Virus record (IMG/VR): IMGVR_UViG_3300007541_000020
Span: 1 to 64,000 of that record
DNA length: 64,000 nucleotides
Source of the DNA: a virus
Direction: 5' to 3' (one strand)
In this document: piece by piece, positions 25,928 to 36,666 of the stretch
Numbering within the stretch: the stretch's first letter is position 1
Layout of the letters: each line of letters opens with the position of its first letter
Position numbers and translations under genes: made by a program
The notes under the pieces: generated by a model
What the model saw: the letters and a program-made list of their open reading frames with translations, nothing else
The model's database searches: none
What the model was told of the DNA's origin: nothing

Positions 25928-28900
25928 ATGCCAATAAAAGTCAATGTAGTTCAAAAAGGGTTAGAGGAGTCTATACAAAGGGCTGCTAAAAACATTAACT
26001 CAAAAGGCTTGCATGTAAACATAAATGACAGGCAATTCACTAGACCTTTAGGAAAAATAACTGGCTCAGTAAGCGAGTTTAATAAATCCTTAGAAGCTTC
26101 TAATGCTCGTGTTTTGGCATTTGGAGCATCTGTTGGAATTATTCAAGGAGTTCAGACCGCATTTAAAGCATTGATTTCCAGCGCTATAGAGGTAGAAAAA
26201 AAGTTGACAGAAATTAATGTTGTAATGGGATTAACCTCCAAACAACTAGAAAATTTTGGGTCAAAATTATTTGATGTAGCAAGAAACACCGCTCAAAGTT
26301 TTTCGACTGTAGCCTCTGCTGCAACAGAATTAGCCAGACAGGGCCTTACAATGGAAGAGACCTTAAAGAGGACGAATGATGCTTTAATATTAACAAGATT
26401 AACAGGTCTAGACGCAGCTTCCGCTGTAAGCGGATTAACGGCAGCTTTAAACACTTTCAATAAAGCAGGTCTTGACTCAACTCAAATTTTAAGCAAAATG
26501 GCCGCAGTTGATGTTCAGTTTGCGGTTAGCACGGAAGATTTGATAGATGCCGTATCCAGAGCTGGAGCTGTTGCGAATGATGCTGGCGTAAGTTTTGATC
26601 AATTAATGGGAGCTGTAACTGCAGCTCAACAAATGACCGCAAGAGGCGGTAAGGTAATTGGAAATAGTTTTAAGACTATATTCACTAGAGTCCAAAGGTC
26701 AAGCACTATAACGAGACTAGAAGAGTTGGGTATAGCAGTAAGAGATATGATGGGAAATACTCTTCCTGCAATAAGCGTATTGGAAAATTTAGCAAAAACA
26801 TATGATACTTTAGCAGATACCACAAAAGCCGCTGTTGCAGAACAAGTAGGTGGAGTATTCCAAATTAATATTTTAAAAGCAGCAATAAAAGATTTGTCAG
26901 AAGAAAATAGTATTTTGGCTAGAGCCACACAGTTGTCCTCTCAGGCAACAGATGAAGCTTATAAGAAAAATGAATTATTAAATCGATCATTAGATGCATT
27001 AGTAAATCAGACAGGTGCAAGTATAAAAGAACTGGCGGCTACAATTGGTGAAATTGGATTTTCTGACAGCATGAAGGATTATCTTTCTTTTATTAATGAT
27101 CAAATTAAGGGGTTATCTAATTTATTAAGCGAAGAAAAAGGAGAAAAAGATGGAACAAATTATTTTAAAGGTTTTGTTTCTGGCTTAGGAAAGGTCATAA
27201 TGGGACCTGGGTTGGCTGCGGGATTGGTTGTATTAACAAGCCTTGCTGCCAAAACGTTTGCATTCCTAGGGGGAAGTGTTAAAGAGCTACTAGGAATGGT
27301 TTCCGCAAGTCAAAAACAAAAACAAATACAGGAGTCAATCGTTGCTGTATTAGCAGAAAATTCCTCACTTCAAGCGAAATTGTTATCTCAGGAAGGAAAT
27401 AGAGCTGCACAAGAAAAGACAATATTGGGAATACTACAAGCTCAAGCAAGAGAACAAGCAAGAATATCTTCATTGGCTTCTAGGGTAGCTCCAGTAATCG
27501 CTCAAAGAGGCTATGGCCCGAATCTACAGAGAACTAGGGCAGATGGACACATTCCAAATTATGTAAGCAAAGAAGAGGAGTTGAGAGAAAGACGGGGTGC
27601 AATTAAATCTGGTTACACCCCAGGAAAAATAAAATCCATGATACTTCCTGGAGAGGGTAGGGTGGTTTATAACTCTTCTGAAAATGTTAAGAAATTCGCA
27701 AATTTAAATCAGCCTGCAATTATGCCGCCCGAGTCAAGTGTGGCTGGCAGAAAATACAAGTCTAAATTCAAAAAGAAACATGGTTTTGATCCATACAAAA
27801 ATGATGGTTTGATTCCAAATTATTATCAAGCTGCAGGGGCAAGCGCTAACTTCGGTAATTTTACGGCAACAAAAGCTTTTGGTTATGGTTGGCATGGCCC
27901 AGGGGGAGGGGGAGGCGGAAAGTCCGCAGCTAGCGGAAGCCAGCAAAGAGCCCGCATAAGAATCCCTGGGGGCGGCGGAGGAAGTGGAACTAGAGGCCTG
28001 TCATTTTCTTCAAGTGAAGGGTTTGTTCCAAATTTTATGAAGTTAAACGCTTCAAGTTTGAAGTCAATAAAAAATTTACAAAGCAAAACTGTTTCGCCCA
28101 AAATTAATTCTAGTAAATTTGATGAAATCATAACCGAAAAGGTTCAATTGCTATCATTATTATCTGACAACAAATTTAAGTCATTAGAATATTTAACTTC
28201 TGGAAATAAATTAAAAACATTTCATAGCGCAAGAAATAATGTGCATAAGTATAAGAAAGGAGTTTCTGCCCCTAAAGATTATGCTAGTTGGAAAGATTTA
28301 GATGAAAAGACGGGCTCTAAAGTTTTATGGGTTGGTTCTGCAGGAGAGAAAGAGGCTGGATATAGAAGATTTACATTAGAAAAAATATTAAGCATTATGT
28401 CTGGCGGGAAAAAGTATGGTGTAAATTTATCTTCATTTAAGAATAAATTCCAAGGCATGATTCCGAACTTCGCTTTGTCTTCAACCCCGAAAGATCAAGG
28501 TGAATTTTTAAAGGGATTAAAAGAATCAAACCCTAGATTTTATAACCCTGCGGCAATAGCAAAGTATGAAACTTATAAAAATCCATCAAAACTAAATGAT
28601 TTATTAAATAGCCCCAAGAATACTGTAGATGCTGTTAAGTATTTGGATAATAATGCATTGCGAAGAATGAAACAGTATATGCAGAAAAATTCCATGTTGG
28701 GAGATGCGGACTGGAAGGTTGTATCTAGGATTAATGGTCAAGAAGTATTAGGTGCAAATATCGATAAAGAACTAAGAACTGCATCTCCAAGAGAAATATT
28801 CAATTATTTAACTGGACAAACAGATAGAATTCAGGGGAATATACCCAATGCATTTTTAAGATTGAGAGATCATTCAGAAAGATCGGCAGTTGCAGAAGAT

Positions 28901-31900
28901 ATCATAGGTAGAAGTGGCATCTCTAAGATAGTAAAAGAAGAGATAGACATTATAAAAAGGAATAAAGGTAGACAGCAGTCTGCATTAAAAGAGGCAAATC
29001 TTTCAGAAAAACAAATCAGCGTTAGGGAGGAAAATCAGAAGAAATTTCAGTCCGCATGGCTCAAGGAAAGACAGAGACAAATAGAAAGTTCCATGATGGA
29101 ATCTATGTCTTCATTAAATAAATCTTCTTCGTTTGATCCTGTAAAAAATATAAATGCAAGTTCATTCCGAAAAAGCTGGAATGATATGGAATACAATAGG
29201 TACTTAGAAAAAATCGGCAAAGGACAATCTGTTTCAAAAGCATTTAGGGAGGCTCAATACATGTATGATCCAGACCTTTTTAAAAATACTGGTTTAGTAA
29301 AAAGAAGATTGAGAAATAAAGGTCATATTCCAAATTTTGCAAAAATAGCATCTACTGGAGCTCAAAAAATATTAGATAAGAATCCTGAGTTTTATGGAGC
29401 AGCAAATGATGCAATAAAAAGAGAATCATCCTTCGGATTAACTCCTAAATTAGTTTCAGCCCCATCTTTAAGGGGATCTCAGAATCCAGGCTTGGCTGTA
29501 GTAAATCAAGAACAAGAAGGAGGGTCTTTGGGGAGGGCAAGAAAATTACATAAAGGATTAAATCCAAAACAAAAAACTTCAGCCAAAAAAGTTCCAAATT
29601 TTGCTTTAACAGCTGGACAAACTTCTGCTTTATATCATCAGGCAATGTATGATGAGGTTCCAAAAAGAGGCATGGATGCAATCGAGCAAAGACAGGCTGC
29701 AGTAAGAAGCAATTTAGCTCCATTTTCACAAATAGATCCTATTGTAAATAAACTCAACGATTCTTATGTGAAGCATAATCAATTAATTATGCAATCAAAT
29801 TTAAGGGAAAGAATCGCATTGGGGCTATTGGAAAAAGAAAATGTATCAAGACAAAATTTTGCAAAACAATTTTTAAGAAAAGATGCGATGGCCGCAATAG
29901 CTGGGGGAGGAGGATCTCAGGCTGCATTAGCTAAATCTTATATGAAATATGACGGCGCTGAAATGATGACCAGAATGTTTACTGAAAAAGCTATGGCTGA
30001 TAAATTGGGAGATAAGAAAACATCTAATGCTATCAACAGTTTAATAAAAAATGTAGAAAAACAAACAAATACACTATCAAACATTCCAAGACTGCAAGCT
30101 CAGGCATTAGAGTCTTCAGCGAGACAGATTAGGGGAGAAAACACTCTGAGTTCTAGATTTACTGGAACACAAGGTTTTAATCCCAGGGTAGCAGAACAAT
30201 ATTACGGAAAAAAATTTTTAGAGAGTAAAGGAATACAATCTTCAAGTAGGCAAGAGACTGCTGCAATTGTTTCAAGATTTGGCAGGGAAACTAGAGATGA
30301 ATTCAAAAAATTTATGCAAGAAAAGGGTGTTATGTCATCTAATGCACAGCTTGCAAGAGGCGGTTTATTGAAAGGAGAATTCGCTGGATTAATGAGGAGC
30401 CAAAGTTCTACATTTCTGCCAAGACTTTCCCAATTAGAGGGTGCTGTAAAAAACGGCGACACTGCTACTGCAAGAAACTTAAGACGTCAATTAAATCAAG
30501 AAGCTTTAAGACAAGGCACAAGCGCAACTGCTATTGCAAAATTACAAGACACAATAAAGAATGTAGAGAGAGAAGCTAAACCATCAAAAAGAGAAGGTTA
30601 TAGAGATAGGGGATTGTCCATGCAAAGAGGCGGTCAAAATTTCTCTGGAGGCTTTTATGCTGGATTGGGTGGAGGCAGGGACTTGAGTCAAACTTTAGGT
30701 GGGAAAACAGGAAATTTAGCGGGAAGAGTTGCTGGCTCAGTAGGCGGAGGATTAAAAAATTATTTTTCTAGTGCTAATAGATTGATGGCTGGAAATACTG
30801 GTCTTGCATTATCATTTGCATTACCAATGATGTCTGGAATGGTTCAAAGTCAAAAGGCAAGAGAAGAGAGGGGGGTATATAGAGACGGAAATTATGAGAT
30901 AGAAGAAGGTAGAGGGAGAGATGTCGCGGCAAGCACATTAATGGGCGCTGGAATGGGTGCGATGTTCGGATTACCAGGGCTTCTAGTTGGGGGATTAGCT
31001 GGGTTTGCGAAAGCAATGTCACAGACAACTCTTACTATTCAAGAGCAAATCAAAATGAGAGAAAAAGAAATCGCCGTAATTTCTCAAAATGCTCAAGCTT
31101 TATCTTCCGTGCAAAACTTATCGACCGCGAGGGCAGAAGCATTCAGGACAGGAAGATCTGATGATGTAAATAAATTAGATTCTCAGATCAATCAAGTATT
31201 ATCTGGAATTACAGAAAAATCTATAATAGATAGAGCTGTTGCGTCAGTTGGAGACCAAGATGCATTATCTAAATTACAGAAAGAAATCGGAGATCAACAA
31301 GCCACTCAAAATAATATACAAAATTTTGCTATGGCGATCAATAGCAAAAACTCAAAAAATGCGGGACTTTCTCTTGCGTCTATTATTTCTCAAAACATAG
31401 CTAACGAATTAACTACTATTGAAGATATGAATTCTGCTATCGCAGACATTAAAAGGCAATATGCAGATGCACAACAAAGCGGGAATTATTTAGAGGGAGC
31501 TGAGTTGAGAAATCTTCGAAGAATGTCCAATAGGGAGGGAATAAGCAACCGTGGATTAGGGATGGCTGGTTTTGCAGGATTGGGAACTTTTGCAGCTGGA
31601 GCTGCTTTATCATTTACTGGAGCTGGAGCGTCAATAGGAATCCCCATGATGTTAGCAGCTTCAGGGGCAGCGGCTGGAGCAGGATATTTCGGACAACAAG
31701 AAGTTGATAAATATTTTGCAGATAGAAAATTAGAACAAGCGGGAAGTCAAGGTTTTGATCAAACTTTATGGATGAATAGCCTTGTCAAGAAAGGAGTTTT
31801 GAGTCAAGCAACCATGGAACCTTTATTGGCTGCATTAAACAAAGGAGAGACTAATGTATCTGATATTGCCAAGTATGCAGAAGAGGCCGTAAGTCAAATG

Positions 31901-34900
31901 CAAATGATAAGGGATAATTCAAATGCTTTTGGAAATAATATTTTTGATTTAAATCAAAAATTTAAAAATGCTATAAATTCAATGGTTACTGATCTAGAAG
32001 TTTCAAGAATCAATCAATCAGAAAATTTAAATTCATTAAAATCCATTACGGATATATCATCAAGTTACATGCAGCCAAATAAAGCAGTACAATACCAAGG
32101 TAATCAAATGAGAAAAATGTTTGATCTTGATGTTTCGTATAGAAGGCAAAACCAAGCAAGAGAAAATGATGTATCTCTTTTAAGAGAATTGCAACAAAAC
32201 ATGAAGCAATTAAATTTAATGCCTACTCAGCAACAAGCTATAATAGATTTAATTCAAAAAGAAGGAACTGGAGCTGTTGGTACAATGGCAGACCAGAGAC
32301 TGCTGCAGGGTAAATATGATATATCATTAACTGAAAGCAAACTATCTAATATATTTTCAAGATTAGGTTATAAAGGCTCTATTGAAAATGTAGGTTCAGC
32401 GGGCCGAATGGAAGTAACGAAAGATTCTCAGCTTGGAGGATTTCTTGGAACACAAAATATCCAAGAACAACAAAAGATAATCGACGATTTACAAAAAAAT
32501 GCAGCTCAGTATCTTCAACAAGGATCTTATACTGCTACATTCTCAAGAGACCTGGATAACAATTCAAGAAAGCTTGTGAAAGAAATGCTTCAAAGACAAG
32601 ATACCAGAAATACTATTTTAGAGGCTCAGATAAATTCAGATAGAAGAAGCTTGGCAATTTCTATAAAAAGAAATGAAATAGAGAATTCTATTAGACAGAA
32701 AACAGAAATGATGTTAGCTTCTTTTCAAACAGAGACGATGAAGGAAGAAAATAGATTAACAACCAAAAGACTTAAGTCTGCAGGAAAAATCTCAGACCTT
32801 CAGTTTCAACAGTCTGATATGTTCCGAGGTTTTAATAATAATGATCAAGAGAATCAAAGACAAACAGAGATAAGGAAAAAAATATTTGATCAAGAATTTG
32901 CCATAAGGAAGGCTGAGATCGAATCCAGAATGAGAACTGAAGCTTCTAGGTTATTATCTGACCAGAATTTGATATATGCATTAAATAATTTGGGAGACAG
33001 GATTGATAGTAAATTAAATAAAGAAATTGGCCCAATTGAGCCCAGGGTTCCATCAAATGAACCAACAAAATTAAACGAGGGGAGAAAGGCTGCGGAAAAA
33101 TCTTTAATAATAACAAATCAAGCAAAGGTAGAGGAAGCTAGTTCCAGAGTGGAATCAAAGATAAAGGAGAAAAACAAAGCTAAAGCAGAAATAAATAATA
33201 TAGGAAATCAGATAGATTATCAAAGGTCGATGGAAAAACATTCTAGGAATATTGAAAATATTTTCAAGAATGCACCTTTTCCAGAGAAGCCTAAAAGAGG
33301 TAATACATTGTATGAAGAGTGGAATCCTTTTGTGGATGGCCCAACAGAAAGATATCTAAAAGCCTCAAAGAAAGTTCAAAAAGAAACATCAAGACAGGCT
33401 CTAAATTACATAGAAGAGAATGAGCTGAGCGGCGCTTTGGGACTCAGTAATACTCATAATTGGAAAGCCAATTTCATGAATTGGTCCATAGCTGATCAAG
33501 AAAAGGTATTTAGAAACCATGCGGATTCTTACAAGGCGAGAGGTGATTCTATATCTAGAGACAAACTCGTCCCGCAACAAAATAAATTAAATGAAATTGA
33601 AAAAGAAATTAGCAATGCTAGGAATGAAATAAAAAATCTCTCTAACCAGACACAGCAGAGAGTAATAAAACCTGCTCCTACTCAATCACCATCTGTTCCT
33701 AATGTTAATATTGGGCCAAATAATGGACCAAAGACAGGAGAGCAAGAAGATCCATTTGAATATTATGCAAGTCAAATTGGAATAAAAAAGAGCGAGCTCT
33801 ATATGAATCAACTTTCAGAAGCCCAGGGATTAAATGCCCAATTAGATGTAATAGAAAGAGCCATACAAGAAGCAAAACAGAGTGGCGGAGATATGAGTAT
33901 GATAAATCAGCTTTTTATGCAATTAGCTGAGAGCTACAAAGCAGCTGGGCTTGAGCTAAGGGAGTTTTCTCAGAATTTTAATATTCAAGAAGCTCAAAAG
34001 GCAACTGAGAATTTTGTTTCGTCATTGAAAACTTTAAGCGGAGCCCAATCTCAAATTTCTGGCATTAGAAATTTGACTAATTTAACAAGCGATGATATTG
34101 CAGCGCAATCAAGCATATCTAGTATTTCAGCATTAAAAGATCAAATTCAAAAAGAAAAAGAGTATGAAATATTAAAGAATGATCCCTCCGCAACTTCATT
34201 ACAAAAAGCAGATGCATTTGCTGCCGCAAACGCACAATCAATTGGCACCAAACAGCAAAGAGATGAACTTATAGGTTATTTAAAACAAGAAGAAGGGTTA
34301 AGAAGTCAACTTTACAATGCTGAACGTATCGCGAGAACTTCTGAAAATCCTTTTGAGATTTCTCAAGCACAAGATGAGGTAAGAAGTTTAAAAAATCAAT
34401 TGGCTCAATTGGATGATTCTGTTAGAATATTAGGATCTCAACTCGAAAGGACAACACCTAGAGACAGGGGTGTTTTATCAGAAATAGGCTCTGGAATGTC
34501 AAGTGGATTACAACAGGGTTTTGCACAATTAGAAGCTGATTCGGAAACGATATATCAAAGACTGGGGCAACAATTGCCCGTGCAGTTAAGAGATGGTCTA
34601 ACCGATGCAATGCAGGCTGCAATAAATGGATCTCAAAAATTTGGGGATGCTATGAAGCAGGTTGGAATTCAGTTGTTGCAGAACATACAGAGAGCCTTTT
34701 TGCAAAGTGCGTCAAATAGAATTACGGGATTAATTGGAAGCGCATTTAATCTAAAATTAAATAGCGGAGGATATGTTCCAGGAGGCAGTGGGGTAAGAGA
34801 TGATGTGCCTGCCTTATTGACAGGAGGAGAGTATGTCATGAAAAAAAGCTCTGTAGAAAAATATGGAGTTAATTTCATGGAGTCATTAAACAAAGGAAAT

Positions 34901-35842
34901 ATTGAAGGGTTTTCTCAAGGAGGCGGAGTTAATTTAAAAATAGGTGCACCTAGGGCCGCAGAAAGAGAATCTTATCAAGACTCAAATCAAGATGGATCTG
35001 TCACTAGGTACAGGGTTAAAAAAGAAAAAATTGGTATTAACAAGCAATTAACTGCTTATGCAGTAGCAAATGATAGATCTATACAGAAGTATTTACAAGA
35101 AGAAGAAAGCCAGTTTTATGAAGATGTTGAAACAAAGAGACAAGAAAAACATAGATCAAACATGGCTGGATGGAGAAAAAGACAAGAAAAAGATCAATTA
35201 TTAAATACAGTTTTAACGATAGCAGGCACAGCTTTATTAAATAAAGGTCTAGATTGGGCAAAGAATAAATACGATAATTCTTCTTTTGCTCAAAAAAGAT
35301 TTGACAAGAAAGTAAACAAGGGATTAGAAGAAAAAGGTTATTACAGGCACAAAGGTGCACCATTGTCTCAAAAATTTGAGAGTCCGAGCGACATGATGAG
35401 AGTTGAAAAAATGTATGACAGAATATATCAAGATTCTGGACCTCAAGGAGTTTTGCAACAAGCAAGGAAGGATAATTTAGATGTAACTGCTGATCAATTT
35501 AGATACAAAATGAGAAGGTACAACCAAGGAGGAAAAGTACCATCTGTTTTGACTGGAGGAGAATTTGTTGTAAATAAAGATGCTGTTAAAAACAACGGAT
35601 CCGCTTTTATGAGCAGCGTCAATAGTGGAACTTTGAATACGAGATCAAATCAAGCGACATCCGACCAATCTACTAATATAACACATGGAGATGTTAATGT
35701 AACAATTAATGTAAGTGGAGGTGGCGCTGCAACATCTTCTGGAGGAAACATGAATCCTTCTGATTTCTCAGCAAAGGTAAAAAGTGCTGTAATGGAAGTA
35801 ATTGCAAAAGAAAGAAGAGTTGGGGGATCAATGAGAGGATGA
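25928..35842 (+). CDS. Tail tape measure protein, very long
   Basis: A 3304-residue tape measure protein, which sets tail length and is ejected with the DNA. Residues about 60-290 match the TP901-type core (TEINVVMGLTSKQLENFG, then ARQGLTMEETLKRTNDA, and TARGGKVIGNSFKTIFTRVQR). Hydrophobic segments at about 420-450, 1619-1641, 1669-1698 and 1877-1922 could insert into the host membrane. Between residues 540 and 1226 seven short motifs of the type G-x-I/V-P-N-F/Y recur at intervals of 71-162 residues. The rest is Gln/Lys/Glu-rich helix. Two copies of the C-terminal Gly-rich 'LTGGEYVM...G...N.G' motif occur near residues 2947 and 3201. Its stop overlaps the next start (ATGA). By the lambda ruler of about 0.15 nm per residue a full-length tape would imply a tail near 500 nm. 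Confidence 0.93.
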   Translation: MPIKVNVVQKGLEESIQRAAKNINSKGLHVNINDRQFTRPLGKITGSVSEFNKSLEASNARVLAFGASVGIIQGVQTAFKALISSAIEVEKKLTEINVVMGLTSKQLENFGSKLFDVARNTAQSFSTVASAATELARQGLTMEETLKRTNDALILTRLTGLDAASAVSGLTAALNTFNKAGLDSTQILSKMAAVDVQFAVSTEDLIDAVSRAGAVANDAGVSFDQLMGAVTAAQQMTARGGKVIGNSFKTIFTRVQRSSTITRLEELGIAVRDMMGNTLPAISVLENLAKTYDTLADTTKAAVAEQVGGVFQINILKAAIKDLSEENSILARATQLSSQATDEAYKKNELLNRSLDALVNQTGASIKELAATIGEIGFSDSMKDYLSFINDQIKGLSNLLSEEKGEKDGTNYFKGFVSGLGKVIMGPGLAAGLVVLTSLAAKTFAFLGGSVKELLGMVSASQKQKQIQESIVAVLAENSSLQAKLLSQEGNRAAQEKTILGILQAQAREQARISSLASRVAPVIAQRGYGPNLQRTRADGHIPNYVSKEEELRERRGAIKSGYTPGKIKSMILPGEGRVVYNSSENVKKFANLNQPAIMPPESSVAGRKYKSKFKKKHGFDPYKNDGLIPNYYQAAGASANFGNFTATKAFGYGWHGPGGGGGGKSAASGSQQRARIRIPGGGGGSGTRGLSFSSSEGFVPNFMKLNASSLKSIKNLQSKTVSPKINSSKFDEIITEKVQLLSLLSDNKFKSLEYLTSGNKLKTFHSARNNVHKYKKGVSAPKDYASWKDLDEKTGSKVLWVGSAGEKEAGYRRFTLEKILSIMSGGKKYGVNLSSFKNKFQGMIPNFALSSTPKDQGEFLKGLKESNPRFYNPAAIAKYETYKNPSKLNDLLNSPKNTVDAVKYLDNNALRRMKQYMQKNSMLGDADWKVVSRINGQEVLGANIDKELRTASPREIFNYLTGQTDRIQGNIPNAFLRLRDHSERSAVAEDIIGRSGISKIVKEEIDIIKRNKGRQQSALKEANLSEKQISVREENQKKFQSAWLKERQRQIESSMMESMSSLNKSSSFDPVKNINASSFRKSWNDMEYNRYLEKIGKGQSVSKAFREAQYMYDPDLFKNTGLVKRRLRNKGHIPNFAKIASTGAQKILDKNPEFYGAANDAIKRESSFGLTPKLVSAPSLRGSQNPGLAVVNQEQEGGSLGRARKLHKGLNPKQKTSAKKVPNFALTAGQTSALYHQAMYDEVPKRGMDAIEQRQAAVRSNLAPFSQIDPIVNKLNDSYVKHNQLIMQSNLRERIALGLLEKENVSRQNFAKQFLRKDAMAAIAGGGGSQAALAKSYMKYDGAEMMTRMFTEKAMADKLGDKKTSNAINSLIKNVEKQTNTLSNIPRLQAQALESSARQIRGENTLSSRFTGTQGFNPRVAEQYYGKKFLESKGIQSSSRQETAAIVSRFGRETRDEFKKFMQEKGVMSSNAQLARGGLLKGEFAGLMRSQSSTFLPRLSQLEGAVKNGDTATARNLRRQLNQEALRQGTSATAIAKLQDTIKNVEREAKPSKREGYRDRGLSMQRGGQNFSGGFYAGLGGGRDLSQTLGGKTGNLAGRVAGSVGGGLKNYFSSANRLMAGNTGLALSFALPMMSGMVQSQKAREERGVYRDGNYEIEEGRGRDVAASTLMGAGMGAMFGLPGLLVGGLAGFAKAMSQTTLTIQEQIKMREKEIAVISQNAQALSSVQNLSTARAEAFRTGRSDDVNKLDSQINQVLSGITEKSIIDRAVASVGDQDALSKLQKEIGDQQATQNNIQNFAMAINSKNSKNAGLSLASIISQNIANELTTIEDMNSAIADIKRQYADAQQSGNYLEGAELRNLRRMSNREGISNRGLGMAGFAGLGTFAAGAALSFTGAGASIGIPMMLAASGAAAGAGYFGQQEVDKYFADRKLEQAGSQGFDQTLWMNSLVKKGVLSQATMEPLLAALNKGETNVSDIAKYAEEAVSQMQMIRDNSNAFGNNIFDLNQKFKNAINSMVTDLEVSRINQSENLNSLKSITDISSSYMQPNKAVQYQGNQMRKMFDLDVSYRRQNQARENDVSLLRELQQNMKQLNLMPTQQQAIIDLIQKEGTGAVGTMADQRLLQGKYDISLTESKLSNIFSRLGYKGSIENVGSAGRMEVTKDSQLGGFLGTQNIQEQQKIIDDLQKNAAQYLQQGSYTATFSRDLDNNSRKLVKEMLQRQDTRNTILEAQINSDRRSLAISIKRNEIENSIRQKTEMMLASFQTETMKEENRLTTKRLKSAGKISDLQFQQSDMFRGFNNNDQENQRQTEIRKKIFDQEFAIRKAEIESRMRTEASRLLSDQNLIYALNNLGDRIDSKLNKEIGPIEPRVPSNEPTKLNEGRKAAEKSLIITNQAKVEEASSRVESKIKEKNKAKAEINNIGNQIDYQRSMEKHSRNIENIFKNAPFPEKPKRGNTLYEEWNPFVDGPTERYLKASKKVQKETSRQALNYIEENELSGALGLSNTHNWKANFMNWSIADQEKVFRNHADSYKARGDSISRDKLVPQQNKLNEIEKEISNARNEIKNLSNQTQQRVIKPAPTQSPSVPNVNIGPNNGPKTGEQEDPFEYYASQIGIKKSELYMNQLSEAQGLNAQLDVIERAIQEAKQSGGDMSMINQLFMQLAESYKAAGLELREFSQNFNIQEAQKATENFVSSLKTLSGAQSQISGIRNLTNLTSDDIAAQSSISSISALKDQIQKEKEYEILKNDPSATSLQKADAFAAANAQSIGTKQQRDELIGYLKQEEGLRSQLYNAERIARTSENPFEISQAQDEVRSLKNQLAQLDDSVRILGSQLERTTPRDRGVLSEIGSGMSSGLQQGFAQLEADSETIYQRLGQQLPVQLRDGLTDAMQAAINGSQKFGDAMKQVGIQLLQNIQRAFLQSASNRITGLIGSAFNLKLNSGGYVPGGSGVRDDVPALLTGGEYVMKKSSVEKYGVNFMESLNKGNIEGFSQGGGVNLKIGAPRAAERESYQDSNQDGSVTRYRVKKEKIGINKQLTAYAVANDRSIQKYLQEEESQFYEDVETKRQEKHRSNMAGWRKRQEKDQLLNTVLTIAGTALLNKGLDWAKNKYDNSSFAQKRFDKKVNKGLEEKGYYRHKGAPLSQKFESPSDMMRVEKMYDRIYQDSGPQGVLQQARKDNLDVTADQFRYKMRRYNQGGKVPSVLTGGEFVVNKDAVKNNGSAFMSSVNSGTLNTRSNQATSDQSTNITHGDVNVTINVSGGGAATSSGGNMNPSDFSAKVKSAVMEVIAKERRVGGSMRG

Positions 35843-36666
35843 AGGGTTTTGTAAAAAACAGAAATCAAGAGTTTACAATTAATGGAGTTAATCTTTCAGG
35901 AGTATCTTCTGTTAATGCGGGCTATTCAATACCACATGAAATTACTAGCTATATAGGATATACTGGAGCTCCAGGAATATTCCAAAATTCTCCTGGTATA
36001 GGAAATTTATCTTTTGCAAGACCATTGATTTCATCCGATGAAAAAATTACGGAACTAATAGCTCGAAAAGAAGGTTTTAGCGGAGGGCTTAGTTACAATA
36101 ATAAATCAATTAATTTTGAAAGCGGATATATAAGCTCTTATGAATGTACATTTTCTATAGATTCAATACCTCAAACAAATGTATCAATAGTATCTTATGG
36201 TAATTTCGGTCCCTCTGTAGAGATAGAAGAGATTGAAGAAAATGAACAAAAAATTTTTATACCATTAAATAGCGGTATAATATTAGAATGTGATGGAAGA
36301 GATACTAACCGTGTAAGTTCTTTTAGTTTTTCAATAAATATATCCACACAGCCATTGTATTCTGTTGGGAGTATATATCCAGTTGATATTTATTTAGAAA
36401 AACCTATATACCAAACTTTTTCTGTAAGCCTAGAAATAGAAGATTATGAAACAAAGTCAATTTATGATTATATAACAAAAGGTTTTGATAAAAGAGATTT
36501 ATCCGTAACAATACACGACAAGGGGGGTCAAGATAAAATCAAATACACCTTTAAAGATGCGAGGCTGGTCGAGGAGAATTTTGCCACAGATAGTGAGGAC
36601 AATACAAGTGTGAACATAAAGTACATAGCGCCGACAATGAATCAACCTATTATAGAATATATATGA
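35839..36666 (+). CDS. Tube-like tail protein, paralogue A
   Basis: A 275-residue beta-rich protein directly after the tape measure. The N terminus (FTINGVNLSGVSSVNAGYS) resembles that of the next gene product (CIVEINGEKVFAINASISA), and a central strand FSFSINISTQPLYSVG resembles FSISLPLSRTPIERIG in the tube protein. It therefore looks like a tube-fold derivative, perhaps forming the distal tube or a distal-tail-type hub at the tip. The gene overlaps both neighbours by four bases, so three genes are translationally coupled. The function is inferred from similarity by eye and from gene order. Confidence 0.55.
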   Translation: MKGFVKNRNQEFTINGVNLSGVSSVNAGYSIPHEITSYIGYTGAPGIFQNSPGIGNLSFARPLISSDEKITELIARKEGFSGGLSYNNKSINFESGYISSYECTFSIDSIPQTNVSIVSYGNFGPSVEIEEIEENEQKIFIPLNSGIILECDGRDTNRVSSFSFSINISTQPLYSVGSIYPVDIYLEKPIYQTFSVSLEIEDYETKSIYDYITKGFDKRDLSVTIHDKGGQDKIKYTFKDARLVEENFATDSEDNTSVNIKYIAPTMNQPIIEYI

